From Streptomyces atratus (lineage in GTDB: Bacteria; Actinomycetota; Actinomycetes; Streptomycetales; Streptomycetaceae), in the NCBI RefSeq assembly GCF_014648655.1, contig NZ_BMRN01000004.1, forward strand, positions 124,001 through 188,000: a stretch of DNA of 64,000 nt, in the 5' to 3' direction. Below, piece after piece: positions 8,092 through 16,695 of the stretch. Made by a program: the position numbers and the translations under genes. A model generated the notes under the pieces. The model did no database searches, was not told the DNA's origin, and saw nothing but the letters and a program-made list of their open reading frames with translations. The stretch's first letter is position 1. Each line of letters starts with the position of its first letter.

Positions 8092-9219
8092 ATGACGGCA
8101 TTCTCGCTCGATCCGGCACAAACCGCCTGGTGCGAAGAACTAAGAGCCCTTGCCGAGCAGCAACTGCGCCCCCTCGCCGAAAAAGGTGAACCGGGCCATG
8201 TCAACCGCCCCCTGATCGCCGCACTCGGTGAGTCCGGCCTCCTCGACCGGCTGCTGAACTCCGGCGCCCTCGACCTCTGCCTGCTTCGCGAGTCCCTGGC
8301 CCGAGGCTGCACGGAGGCCGAAACCGCACTGGCCCTCCAGGGCCTCGGCACCCACCCCGTGGTCCAGGCAGGCACCCCGGCCCACCGCGAACGCTGGCTC
8401 CCCGAGGTGCGCGCCGGCCGCGCCGTCGCCGCCTTCGCGCTGAGCGAACCGGGCGCGGGCTCCGACGCGGCGGCCCTGGCCCTGAACGCCGAACGCACTT
8501 TTGACGGCTGGCGGCTGACCGGCGAGAAGTGCTGGATCTCCAACGCACCCGAGGCCGACTTCTACACCGTCTTCGCCCGTACGACCCAGGGCGCCGGATC
8601 GCGTGGCGTCACCGCGTTCCTGGTCCCCGCCGACCGACCCGGACTGACCGGCACCGCACTCGACATGCTTTCGCCCCACCCCATCGGGGCCCTGGTCCTC
8701 GACGGAGTCCCGGTCACCCCCGACGATGTGCTCGGCGAACCGGACCGCGGCTTCCGGGTCGCCATGAACACCCTCAACCTGTTCCGCCCCAGCGTCGGCG
8801 CCTTCGCCGTCGGCATGGCCCGCGCCGCCCTCGATGCCACGGTCGCGTACACCGCCGAACGCACCGCGTTCGGCGGTCCGCTGAAGGACCTCCAGGCCGT
8901 CTCCCACCAGGTCGCCGAGATGGCCACCCGCACCGAGGCCGCCCGGCTCCTGGTGTACGCGGCCGCCGCCGCGTACGACGCGGGGGAGGCCGGAGTACCG
9001 CGCCGCGCAGCCATGGCGAAGCTGTACGCCACCGAGACCGCGCAGTACGTCGTCGACACCGCCGTCCAACTGCACGGCGCCCGCGCCCTGCGCCGCGGCC
9101 ACCTCCTCGAGCACCTCTACCGGGAGGTCCGCGCCCCACGGATCTACGAGGGCGCCAGCGAGGTCCAGCGCACGATCATCGCCAAGGAGCTGTACGCGAA
9201 CCAGGAGGCGTCCGCATGA
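8092..9219 (+). CDS. Acyl-CoA dehydrogenase
   Basis: Flavoprotein of 375 residues, the normal length of the family, which would oxidise an acyl-CoA at the alpha-beta bond. The FAD/substrate signature AAFALSEPGAGSDAAAL is at about residue 120, the C-terminal helices contain VQLHGARAL, and the end reads IYEGASEVQRTIIAKELY, where the YEG glutamate is the expected catalytic base. Its ATG is led by AGAGAGG, and its stop overlaps the start of the Rid-family gene (ATGA). In the cluster it probably works on the dearomatised ring or the opened chain. Confidence 0.9.
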   Translation: MTAFSLDPAQTAWCEELRALAEQQLRPLAEKGEPGHVNRPLIAALGESGLLDRLLNSGALDLCLLRESLARGCTEAETALALQGLGTHPVVQAGTPAHRERWLPEVRAGRAVAAFALSEPGAGSDAAALALNAERTFDGWRLTGEKCWISNAPEADFYTVFARTTQGAGSRGVTAFLVPADRPGLTGTALDMLSPHPIGALVLDGVPVTPDDVLGEPDRGFRVAMNTLNLFRPSVGAFAVGMARAALDATVAYTAERTAFGGPLKDLQAVSHQVAEMATRTEAARLLVYAAAAAYDAGEAGVPRRAAMAKLYATETAQYVVDTAVQLHGARALRRGHLLEHLYREVRAPRIYEGASEVQRTIIAKELYANQEASA

Positions 9220-9617
9220 GTCCGGTCCACCGGATCAACCCCGCCGAACTCGCGCCGCCCGCGGGTTTCTCGCACGCCGTCACCGCCACCGGCGGCCAAC
9301 TGGTCTTCCTGGCCGGGCAGACCGCCCTCGACCAGGACGGCAAGGTCATCGGCACCGCCCTGCCCGAGCAGTTCGCGACGGCGCTCACCAATCTGCTGAC
9401 CGCCCTGCGCGCGGCGGGCGGCGCCCCGGCGGACCTGGCCCGGGTCACCGTGTACGCCACCGACGTGGCCGACTACCGGGCCCATGCCGGGGAACTGGGC
9501 CGTATCTGGCGGCAGTTGGCGGGCCGTGACTATCCGGCGATGGCGGTCGTCGGCGTGGCGAGACTCTGGGACGAGCAGGCTCTCGTCGAGATCGACGGGG
9601 TGGCGGTACTGCCGTGA
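9216..9617 (+). CDS. Rid-family protein (YjgF/YER057c/UK114) lacking the catalytic arginine
   Basis: A 133-residue Rid-fold protein translationally coupled (ATGA) to the acyl-CoA dehydrogenase. Fold landmarks are LVFLAGQTALDQDGKVIG, ARVTVYATDVADY and the C-terminal strand ALVEIDGVAVL. True RidA deaminases carry an arginine in a PAR-S motif; here the aligned segment reads YPAMAVVGVARL, so methionine replaces it. This puts the protein with the Rid subfamilies not expected to hydrolyse enamines by the RidA mechanism. It may still bind a CoA-linked enamine or enol made by the upstream oxygenase/reductase. Confidence 0.85.
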   Translation: MSPVHRINPAELAPPAGFSHAVTATGGQLVFLAGQTALDQDGKVIGTALPEQFATALTNLLTALRAAGGAPADLARVTVYATDVADYRAHAGELGRIWRQLAGRDYPAMAVVGVARLWDEQALVEIDGVAVLP

Positions 9618-9621
9618 ACGC

Positions 9622-9655
9622 GCCGGACGGGCCGGGCATGCCGAGCCCGTCCGGC
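9622..9655 (+). terminator. Hairpin terminator after the Rid gene
   Basis: An 11-base perfect stem, GCCGGACGGGC (9622-9632) with GCCCGTCCGGC (9645-9655), and a 12-base loop, 4 bases after the stop. There is no U-tract, as is common in Streptomyces. Confidence 0.7.
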
Positions 9656-9675
9656 AACGCGTGGATCAGTGCGGA

Positions 9676-9804
9676 TCAGTAGGGCTTCACCAGGACGTGC
9701 GCCGCGCCCGGAATGCCGGCCTTCAGCAGCTCGTCCTCCTCGGGCGTGGTCCCGGTGCCCGTCTCCTGCTTGCGCACCGCACGCGACATGGCCTGCACCC
9801 ACAT
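9676..9804 (-). CDS. Possible 42-residue small protein
   Basis: A short frame from ATG 9804 to TGA 9676 reads MWVQAMSRAVRKQETGTG through DELLKAGIPGAAHVLVKPY. Codon third positions are almost all G or C, as in real Streptomyces genes, which is why it is listed. No domain is recognised. It could be an independent small gene, or the displaced C-terminus of the degraded gene just upstream, whose frame is offset by one. Confidence 0.35.
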   Translation of the reverse strand: MWVQAMSRAVRKQETGTGTTPEEDELLKAGIPGAAHVLVKPY

Positions 9805-9860
9805 GGCCCGGGGGCGGCGGCGCGCCTCCCGGCACGGCGCGGGGACGGTCGCAGCAGCGG

Positions 9861-10040
9861 GTTCTCGTACCGGTTCGGCGGCTGGGGTGAGGCGGAACGG
9901 ACGGCCGGGTCGATCCGCAGTTCGTCCACCAGGCCGGCCTGCCGTACCCGGCGCGGCAGCGGGGGCTCCGCACCGGGCGCGGGCAGGGCGGGCCGGCCGG
10001 ACCCGCCCTCCGCGCGGACGGCGTCCGGCTCCGGCGGCGC
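9861..10040 (-). pseudogene. Remnant resembling the C-terminal tail of a sensor kinase
   Basis: Reverse-strand positions 9900-9959 read LPRRVRQAGLVDELRIDPAV inside a proline-rich stretch. This resembles the low-complexity tails (LPRRVRQASL...) after the ATPase domain of large Streptomyces nitrate/nitrite-type sensor kinases. No ATPase domain is upstream: the region between this tail and the antiporter start at 10179 is too short and includes an AT-rich segment (10085-10120). I read it as the stub of a lost gene. The alternative is chance similarity in a GC-rich spacer. Confidence 0.35.
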
Positions 10041-10178
10041 CGCCGAGCGGGGCGCGGCGCGCCGTGCAGGTGAAGCGCGGTTGGGGATATATCTGTATTT
10101 AGTGCTCTTTACCCGTCATGTATCGCCCAGGCCCCGGATTCCCGACCGGGGCGGGCACGGTACGCCCCCCGGGGCCGT

Positions 10179-13106
10179 ATGACCGCGCTCGTCGTCTGCC
10201 ACTTCGTCCTGGCCGCCTGCGCGCGCCCGCTGGTACGAGCGCTGGGCAGGCGCGCCTTCATCGTGCTCGCGCTGCCACCGGCCGCCGCCACCGCGTGGGC
10301 TGCCACACAGTGGGACACCGCGGCGTCCGGCGGCTCGGTCACCTGGTCGTGGCAGTGGATGCCGGCGTACGACGTCACCGTCGATCTGCGGCTCGACGCA
10401 CTCGCCGAACTGATGGTGCTGCTCGCGGCCGGAATCGGCACGCTCGTCCTGCTGTACTGCGCCTCGTACTTCACGGACGAGACCCCACAACTGGCCGGCT
10501 TCGCCGGGAACCTCCTGGCGTTCGCGGGAGCCATGCTCGCCCTGGTCCTCGCCGACGACCTGATCTCGCTCTATGTGTTCTGGGAACTGACCACGGTCTT
10601 CTCGTACCTGCTGATCGGGTACGACAGCGAGCAGAAACACAGCCGCCGCTCCGCGCTCCAGGCCCTCACCGTGACCACGCTCGGCGGCCTCGCGATGTTC
10701 GTCGGCTTCCTGATCATCGGTCAGTCGGCGGGCACCTACCGGATCTCCGCCATCCTCGCCGACCCGCCCCGGGTGAGTCTCGCCGTCTCGGTCGCCGTGG
10801 TGCTGATCCTGTGCGGGGCCCTGTCGAAGTCGGCGATCTGGCCGTTCAGTCTCTGGCTGCCGAACGCCATGGCCGCGCCCACACCCGTCAGCGCCTATCT
10901 GCACGCCGCCGCGATGGTGAAGGCCGGTGTCTACCTGGTTGCCCGGCTTGCGCCCGGCTTCGCCGACGTGCCGGTCTGGCGCCCCGTCGTGATCGTCCTC
11001 GGCGCCGCGACCATGCTGCTCGGCGGCTGGCGCGCGCTGCGCCTGAACGACCTCAAGATCGTCCTCGCCTACGGCACCGTCAGCCAGCTCGGCTTCCTCA
11101 CCCTGCTCGCCGGGGTCGGCAACCGGGACGCGGCGCTGGCCGCCGCCGTCATGATCCTGGGCCACGCCCTGTTCAAGGCCCCGCTGTTCCTCGTCACCGG
11201 CATCGTCGACCACGCGGCCGGCACCCGGGATCTGCGCAAGCTCTCCGGCGTCGGCCGGGCGTTGCCGCACGTCTGCACGGTCGCGGTGCTGGCCGCGGCG
11301 TCCATGGCCGCGCTGCCCCCACTGCTCGGCTTCGCCGCGAAGGAGGCCGCGTTCGAGGCGCTGCTGCACGGAGACACCGCCGACCGTTGGGCGCTGGGCA
11401 TCACGGTCGCGGGCTCGGCGCTGACCGTCGCGTACACCGTGCGGTTCGTCTGGGGCGCCTTCGCCCGCAAGCCCGGCGTAGAGGACACTCCGGTCCACCG
11501 GGTCGGCTGGGCGTTCCTCGCGTCGCCCGCGCTGCTCGCGGTCTGCGGGCTGGTGCTGGGGCCTGGCGTCGGATGGACCGACCGGCTGCTCAGTGCGTAC
11601 GCGGACACGTTCCCCCCGTCCGCGCATCCCTACCATCTCGCGCTCTGGCACGGATTCGGGACCGCCCTCCTGCTCTCGGCCGTCGCCATGGCGGGCGGCG
11701 TGGTGCTCTTCGCCGCACGCACCACCGTGACCAGGCTGTCCCGGCGGATCGCCTGGCCGACCGCCGACAGCGTCTTCGGGCACCTGCTGCTCGACCTGGA
11801 ACGGCTCTCCCTCCAGCTCACCGGCCTCGTCCAGCGCGGCTCGCTCTCCGTCTACCTCGCCACCACCCTGCTCGTGATGCTGGCCGGCCAGCTCACCGTC
11901 CTCGGAGTGGACCGGCCCTGGCACGGGGCGGCCGCCCCGAGGGTCTGGGACGTCCCGCTGCAGGGCGCCATCGCCGTGCTGACCTGCGCGGCCGCACTCC
12001 TCTGTCTCACCGTCAGCCGCCGGATGAAGGCCGTGGTCCTGGCCGGGCTGACCGGCTACGGCGCGGCGCTGCTCTTCGTCGTCCAGGGCGGTCCGGACCT
12101 GGCACTCACCCAGTTCTGCGTCGAGACCGTGTCGATGATCGTGTTCGTGCTGGTGCTGCGGCGGATGCCGGTGCACTTCCAGGAGTCGGTCAGTACCTGG
12201 CGGCGTGCCGTACGCATTCCGGTGGCGCTGGCCGCGGCGGCGACGCTCGGCGTGGTGGTGTGGGTCGCTGCGGCCGCCCGCAGGGCCGCCCCGGCGGGCG
12301 CGGCCATGGTGGAGGAGACCGCCCACCACGGCCTCAAGGACGTCGTGGCCACCATCCTGGTCGACCTGCGCGCCTGGGACACGATGGGGGAGTCCGCCGT
12401 GCTCGCCGCGGCGGCGATCGGGGTGACGAGCCTGATCTACCTGCACCGCCGCACCGAGGGATCGTCACTGCGGGAAGAGCTGCACGGGCGTACCGCGTGG
12501 TCGCTGACGGCCCCCGAGATGACGGGACTTCCGCACGGCGAAGAAGGAGCACCGGAGCGCAGCTGGCTGGCGGCCGGATCGACGCTCGCACCCGAGCACC
12601 GTTCGATCGTCTTCGAGGTCGTGGCCCGGCTGCTGTTCCACCCGATCCTGGTGCTCTCGCTCTATCTGCTGTTCTGTGCCGAGAACATGCCGGGCGGCGG
12701 CTTCGTCGGCGGGCTCGTCGCCGGGCTCGCCCTGATCACCCGCTACCTGGCCGGCGGCCGTTTCGAACTCGCCGAGGCCGCGCCGCTGCAGCCCGGACTC
12801 TTCACCGGCCTCGGCCTGTTCATCTCCACCGGCGTCGCCCTGCTCGGCCTCGCCGAGGGAACGGTCCTGCACGCCTGGACCCACCACGGCCGGCTGCCTC
12901 TGATCGGCGAGTACCACCTGGGCACCCCGGTCCTCTTCGACTTCGGCGTCTATCTGCTGGTCCTGGGCGTGGTGCTGGACATCGTGCGCGCCCTCGGCGC
13001 CAAGATCGACCGGCAGATCGAGCGAGCAGCGGTCGAAAAGGCAGCCGCGGCGAGCACCGCCACCCCACCGGGAACAGCACCCGGGACGGGGGGAATGCCC
13101 GGATGA
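10179..13106 (+). CDS. mrpA: Mrp Na+/H+ antiporter subunit A with fused subunit B domain
   Basis: Large membrane subunit (975 residues) of the multi-subunit Mrp cation/proton antiporter, related to NuoL. Residues about 60-780 carry the NuoL-like core, with conserved segments VFWELTTVFSYLLIGYDS, PNAMAAPTPVSAYLHAAAM and LAYGTVSQLGFLTLLAGVG. The last 150 residues are an MnhB-type domain (PGGGFVGGLVAGLALITRYL), so A and B are one polypeptide and no separate mrpB follows. It heads an operon of overlapping genes: its stop overlaps mrpC (ATGA). The ATG at 10179 lies about 60 bases after an AT-rich stretch (10085-10120) that probably holds the promoter. Confidence 0.92.
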   Translation: MTALVVCHFVLAACARPLVRALGRRAFIVLALPPAAATAWAATQWDTAASGGSVTWSWQWMPAYDVTVDLRLDALAELMVLLAAGIGTLVLLYCASYFTDETPQLAGFAGNLLAFAGAMLALVLADDLISLYVFWELTTVFSYLLIGYDSEQKHSRRSALQALTVTTLGGLAMFVGFLIIGQSAGTYRISAILADPPRVSLAVSVAVVLILCGALSKSAIWPFSLWLPNAMAAPTPVSAYLHAAAMVKAGVYLVARLAPGFADVPVWRPVVIVLGAATMLLGGWRALRLNDLKIVLAYGTVSQLGFLTLLAGVGNRDAALAAAVMILGHALFKAPLFLVTGIVDHAAGTRDLRKLSGVGRALPHVCTVAVLAAASMAALPPLLGFAAKEAAFEALLHGDTADRWALGITVAGSALTVAYTVRFVWGAFARKPGVEDTPVHRVGWAFLASPALLAVCGLVLGPGVGWTDRLLSAYADTFPPSAHPYHLALWHGFGTALLLSAVAMAGGVVLFAARTTVTRLSRRIAWPTADSVFGHLLLDLERLSLQLTGLVQRGSLSVYLATTLLVMLAGQLTVLGVDRPWHGAAAPRVWDVPLQGAIAVLTCAAALLCLTVSRRMKAVVLAGLTGYGAALLFVVQGGPDLALTQFCVETVSMIVFVLVLRRMPVHFQESVSTWRRAVRIPVALAAAATLGVVVWVAAAARRAAPAGAAMVEETAHHGLKDVVATILVDLRAWDTMGESAVLAAAAIGVTSLIYLHRRTEGSSLREELHGRTAWSLTAPEMTGLPHGEEGAPERSWLAAGSTLAPEHRSIVFEVVARLLFHPILVLSLYLLFCAENMPGGGFVGGLVAGLALITRYLAGGRFELAEAAPLQPGLFTGLGLFISTGVALLGLAEGTVLHAWTHHGRLPLIGEYHLGTPVLFDFGVYLLVLGVVLDIVRALGAKIDRQIERAAVEKAAAASTATPPGTAPGTGGMPG

Positions 13107-13708
13107 CGGTCAGCTTCTCGCTCCTGGGCACCGCCGCGGTGCTGTGCGCGGTCGGCGGCATCCTCATGCTCACCCGGCCCCTCACCCGCATCCTGCTCGG
13201 CGCGGTGATCGCGGGCAACGGCATCAATCTGCTCGTCCTCGCCGCGAGCGGATCGGCCGGCCGGGAACCGCTCCTCTACGGCGTCCCGCTGGGAAAGGTC
13301 ACCGACCCCCTGCCGCAGGCCATCGCGCTCACCGCGATCGTCATCACCCTCGCCACCACGGCGTTCCTCCTCGCCATGGCCTACCGCAGCCACCAGCTGA
13401 CCGGCACGGACGAGGTCCACGACGACCTGGAGGACCGGCGCATCGCGCTGCGCTCCGAGGTACTGGGGGAGCGGGACGAGCTGCGTGAGCGGTACCGGGC
13501 CGCCTCGGACGTCACGGACGAGGAACGCGCCCGGTACCGCGAGGAACGCCGACGCCTGAGGGCCAGGCTGCGCGCCGACCGCGCCCTGCAGGCCCGCGGC
13601 CGGTACGCCACCGGGGACCTCTGGCACGACGTACTGGGCGCGGACCCCGCGGACTACGCCCAGCAGCAGGACCACTCCGCCGACGCCGACCCCGGAGCCA
13701 CTGGATGA
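13103..13708 (+). CDS. mrpC: Mrp antiporter subunit C with long cytoplasmic tail
   Basis: NuoK-like subunit with three predicted helices in the first 105 residues, including LLGAVIAGNGINLLVLAAS and DPLPQAIALTAIVI. Usual MrpC proteins are about 110-125 residues; this one has 201. The extra 95 residues are highly charged (DDLEDRRIALRSEVLGERDE and following) and look helical or coiled-coil, so they should project into the cytoplasm. Both ends overlap neighbours by 4 bases. Confidence 0.9.
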   Translation: MTVSFSLLGTAAVLCAVGGILMLTRPLTRILLGAVIAGNGINLLVLAASGSAGREPLLYGVPLGKVTDPLPQAIALTAIVITLATTAFLLAMAYRSHQLTGTDEVHDDLEDRRIALRSEVLGERDELRERYRAASDVTDEERARYREERRRLRARLRADRALQARGRYATGDLWHDVLGADPADYAQQQDHSADADPGATG

Positions 13709-15360
13709 ACGCACTCGTCCCCCTGCCGGTGCTGCTGCCGCTCTGCGCCACCGGCCTGAGCCTCGCCTTCGGTACCCGGCTCAAACAGGTCCAACGCCTC
13801 ATCAGCGTCGCCGTGCTCAGCGCCGTACTCGGACTCTCCCTCACCCTGATGATCGTCGCCGACACCCGCGGCCCGCTCTCCGTCCACCTCGGCGACTTCG
13901 CACCACCGCTCGGCATCACCCTGGTCGCCGACCGGCTGTCCGGGCTGATGCTGACCGTCTCCTCCGCCATCACGCTCTGCGTGCTGGTCTACTCCCTGGG
14001 CCAGGGCATGGCCGACCGGGACGAGGTAACACCCGTCGCGGTCTACCACCCCGCGTATCTGATCCTGGTAGCCGGGGTCTCCTGCACCTTCCTCGCCGGT
14101 GACCTCGTCAACCTCTACGTCGGCTTCGAGATCATGCTGGTCGCCAGCTTCGTACTGCTCACCCTCGGCGGCACCGGACCCCGCGTCCGCGCAGGCTCCA
14201 CCTACGTGATCATCTCGCTGTTCTCGTCGATGCTGTTCCTCACCGCCATCGCCATGACATACGCGGCGACCGGCACCGCCAACTTCGCCCAACTGGCCGG
14301 ACGGCTCGCCGAACTCCCGCTCGGGGTACAGACCCTGATTCAGGCGATGCTGCTCACCGTCTTCGCCATCAAGGCCGCCGTCTTCCCTCTCGCCGCCTGG
14401 CTCCCCGACTCGTATCCGACCGCGCCCGCACCCGTCACCGCGGTCTTCGCCGGTCTGCTCACCAAGGTCGGTGTCTACTCCATGCTGCGTACGGAGACTC
14501 TGCTCTTCCCCGGCAACCGGCTCGGCGACCTGCTGATGGCCGCCGCACTCGCCTCGATGGTCGTCGGCATCCTCGGAGCCGTCGCCCAGACCGACCTGAA
14601 ACGGCTGCTCTCCTTCACCCTCATCAGCCACATCGGCTACATGGTCTTCGGTATCGGCCTCGCCACCCGGGACGCGTACGGCGGCGCGATCGTCTACGTC
14701 GCCCACCACATCACCGTCCAGACCACGCTCTTCCTGGTGACAGGGCTGATGGAACGCCGCACCGGCACCACCGAACTCACCCGGATCGGCGGACTGGCCA
14801 AGGCCGCCCCGCTGCTCGCCGTCCTCTTCCTCGTACCCGCCATGAACCTGGCCGGCATTCCGCCGCTGTCCGGATTCATCGGCAAACTCGGGCTGATGCG
14901 GGCCGGTGTCGCCGACGGCAGCGTCTGGGCGTGGATCCTCGTCATCGGGTCGGCCGTGACCAGTCTCCTCACGCTGTACGTGATGGCCAAGGTCTGGAAC
15001 CTGGCGTTCTGGCGGGCCGCGCCCCCCGGGCAGGCCGCGTACGGCACCGTCCTGGAGTCCGACTCCGACGAGGACGACAACGACGCCGACGAGGGCCCCG
15101 ACCACATCCCGGGCAGCGGCGACGAACCGGTCCGCCCCCGCCATCAGCCCGCCGGGCGCGCGGTCGCGGCCACCCTGCACGGACACGCCGTCACCACCAC
15201 CACGAAACTGCCGCGGCCGATGACCGCGGCCACCGCCGCAGCCGTCGCCCTCGGACTCGCCTTCACCGTGTTCGCCGGACCGCTGACCTCCTACACCGAC
15301 CGCACGGCCGCCGAACTCCTCGCACGCGCCCCCTACGTCGAGGCGGTGCTCGGCCGGTGA
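13705..15360 (+). CDS. mrpD: Mrp antiporter subunit D
   Basis: NuoM/NuoN-like membrane subunit of 551 residues, a presumed proton-pathway subunit. It shows AVFPLAAWLPDSYPTAPAPV, SFTLISHIGYMVFGIGLA and AGIPPLSGFIGKLGLM, all typical of the proton-translocating subunit fold. Residues about 450-485 form an acidic insertion (ESDSDEDDNDADEGPD) before the last helix. It starts in the stop of mrpC and ends in the GTG of mrpE. Confidence 0.92.
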   Translation: MNALVPLPVLLPLCATGLSLAFGTRLKQVQRLISVAVLSAVLGLSLTLMIVADTRGPLSVHLGDFAPPLGITLVADRLSGLMLTVSSAITLCVLVYSLGQGMADRDEVTPVAVYHPAYLILVAGVSCTFLAGDLVNLYVGFEIMLVASFVLLTLGGTGPRVRAGSTYVIISLFSSMLFLTAIAMTYAATGTANFAQLAGRLAELPLGVQTLIQAMLLTVFAIKAAVFPLAAWLPDSYPTAPAPVTAVFAGLLTKVGVYSMLRTETLLFPGNRLGDLLMAAALASMVVGILGAVAQTDLKRLLSFTLISHIGYMVFGIGLATRDAYGGAIVYVAHHITVQTTLFLVTGLMERRTGTTELTRIGGLAKAAPLLAVLFLVPAMNLAGIPPLSGFIGKLGLMRAGVADGSVWAWILVIGSAVTSLLTLYVMAKVWNLAFWRAAPPGQAAYGTVLESDSDEDDNDADEGPDHIPGSGDEPVRPRHQPAGRAVAATLHGHAVTTTTKLPRPMTAATAAAVALGLAFTVFAGPLTSYTDRTAAELLARAPYVEAVLGR

Positions 15361-15980
15361 AACGCCTGATCAAGCCGTCCTTCCGGAACAAGGACCTGCC
15401 GCCCTTCAGCTGTGAGTTCGGCGGGCGGGGACGTGTGCTCGACCTTCCGCTGATCGCCTGGCTCACCCTCATCTGGGTGCTGCTGTGGTCCAGCCTCAAC
15501 TGGGCCAACGTACTGACCGGTGTGCTCGTCGCGGTCGCCGTCTGCCTCGCCTTCCCGCTGCCCCGGGTCGACCTCGGGCTCCGCCTGCACCCATGGGGCA
15601 TCCTGATGCTCGCCGGCTATCTGCTCTACGACATGTACACCTCGGGTGTACGGGTCACCCGGCAGATCTTCGTCGGCCATCCGCACCGGGCCGCCGTCAT
15701 CGCCGTACCGCTGCGCTGCCGCTCCGACCTGATGCTCGCGGCCACCGCCGTCGCCGTGTCGAATGTGCCCGGCGGATCGGTCGTCGAAGTGCGCCGCGCC
15801 ACGGCCACCGTCTTCCTGCATGTCCTCGACGCGGACAGACCTGCCGCACTCGACGCGGCGCGGCACTCCGTCTGGCGGCTCGAGGAGCTGACCGTACGGG
15901 CCTTCGGCACCCCCGACGAGATCGCCCGCGTCGCCGAACCACCGCCACCGATCAGGCACGACAGGAGGGACGGCACATGA
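15357..15980 (+). CDS. mrpE: Mrp antiporter subunit E
   Basis: Subunit of 207 residues, starting at GTG 15357 within the mrpD stop (GTGA). An N-terminal pair of helices (LIAWLTLIWVLLWSSLNWAN and ANVLTGVLVAVAVCLAFPL) is followed by the family segment VTRQIFVGHPHRAAVIAVPL and a soluble C-terminal domain with GGSVVEVRRATATVFLHVLD. MrpE is needed for assembly or stability of the complex in the species studied. Confidence 0.88.
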   Translation: MKRLIKPSFRNKDLPPFSCEFGGRGRVLDLPLIAWLTLIWVLLWSSLNWANVLTGVLVAVAVCLAFPLPRVDLGLRLHPWGILMLAGYLLYDMYTSGVRVTRQIFVGHPHRAAVIAVPLRCRSDLMLAATAVAVSNVPGGSVVEVRRATATVFLHVLDADRPAALDAARHSVWRLEELTVRAFGTPDEIARVAEPPPPIRHDRRDGT

Positions 15981-16339
15981 GCGTGCCGGAGTCCGTCGAC
16001 CGGGTGCTGCTCACCGCTGCCGTCGTCGTGATCACCATTGCCGGAGCGGGGCTCCTCACCCGGATCTGGCGAGGCCCCTCCATGCTGGACCGGGCCATCT
16101 CGTTGGATGTGTGCGCCGCCCTCATCATCGCGGGTCTCGGCGCCAAGTCCGCCTTCGCGCGCGACCCGTTCTACTTCCCGATCATGCTCGTACTGGCCTT
16201 TCTCGGGTTCACGGGGTCGGTCGGCATCGCCCGCTTCATCGCCGTACGAGACCGGCCGGCGCTGCGGCGAGGTGCGGACGGAACCGAAAGCAGCGACGGA
16301 CGCGACGGCAACGACGGACGCGAGGGGGAAGCCCGGTGA
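15977..16339 (+). CDS. mrpF: Mrp antiporter subunit F
   Basis: Small membrane subunit of 120 residues with three predicted helices. GPSMLDRAISLDVCAALIIA is the family signature. The last 25 residues are a hydrophilic repeat-like tail rich in Asp, Gly and Arg (SSDGRDGNDGREGEAR), longer than in most MrpF proteins. It overlaps mrpE (ATGA) and mrpG (GTGA). Confidence 0.88.
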   Translation: MSVPESVDRVLLTAAVVVITIAGAGLLTRIWRGPSMLDRAISLDVCAALIIAGLGAKSAFARDPFYFPIMLVLAFLGFTGSVGIARFIAVRDRPALRRGADGTESSDGRDGNDGREGEAR

Positions 16340-16689
16340 GTGTCTGGCTCCAGATCCTCGACATGGCCGGCGCGGTGCTGGTCTTCATCGGCGCGGCCAT
16401 CTGCCTGCTCGGTGTGATCGGAATGCTGCGGCTGCCGGACGTGCTGTCCCGCAGCCATGCCGCCACCAAACCGCAGACGCTCGGCATGCTCCTGGTCCTC
16501 GCCGGGGTGGCTCTGCGGCTGCGCAGCGGCATGGATCTCGCGACCCTCGCGCTGATCGGCTTCTTCCAGCTGATGACCGGCCCGGTCGCCGCCCACCTGG
16601 TGGCGCGATCCGCCTACCGGACCGGCCAGACCGGCCACAGCGAGCTGCTCTTCGACGAGTTGGACGAGCAGCTGACCGAGGAACGCTGA
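16336..16689 (+). CDS. mrpG: Mrp antiporter subunit G
   Basis: Last gene of the antiporter operon, 117 residues, starting at GTG 16336. It contains the conserved GVIGMLRLPDVLSRSHAATK followed by two more helices (TLGMLLVLAGVALRL and LALIGFFQLMTGPVAAHL) and an acidic tail, as in other MrpG/MnhG proteins. The full set A/B-C-D-E-F-G indicates a complete antiporter for sodium and pH homeostasis. Confidence 0.88.
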   Translation: MSVWLQILDMAGAVLVFIGAAICLLGVIGMLRLPDVLSRSHAATKPQTLGMLLVLAGVALRLRSGMDLATLALIGFFQLMTGPVAAHLVARSAYRTGQTGHSELLFDELDEQLTEER

Positions 16690-16695
16690 CCCTCT

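Noticed and set aside
10085..10178. Possible riboswitch or attenuator before mrpA
   Set aside because: The segment is AT-rich, but I could find no conserved riboswitch core; a promoter explains it.
10116..12446. 776-codon reverse frame opposite mrpA
   Set aside because: It lies wholly opposite a membrane protein with clear NuoL motifs and encodes a hydrophilic, repetitive peptide without a domain.
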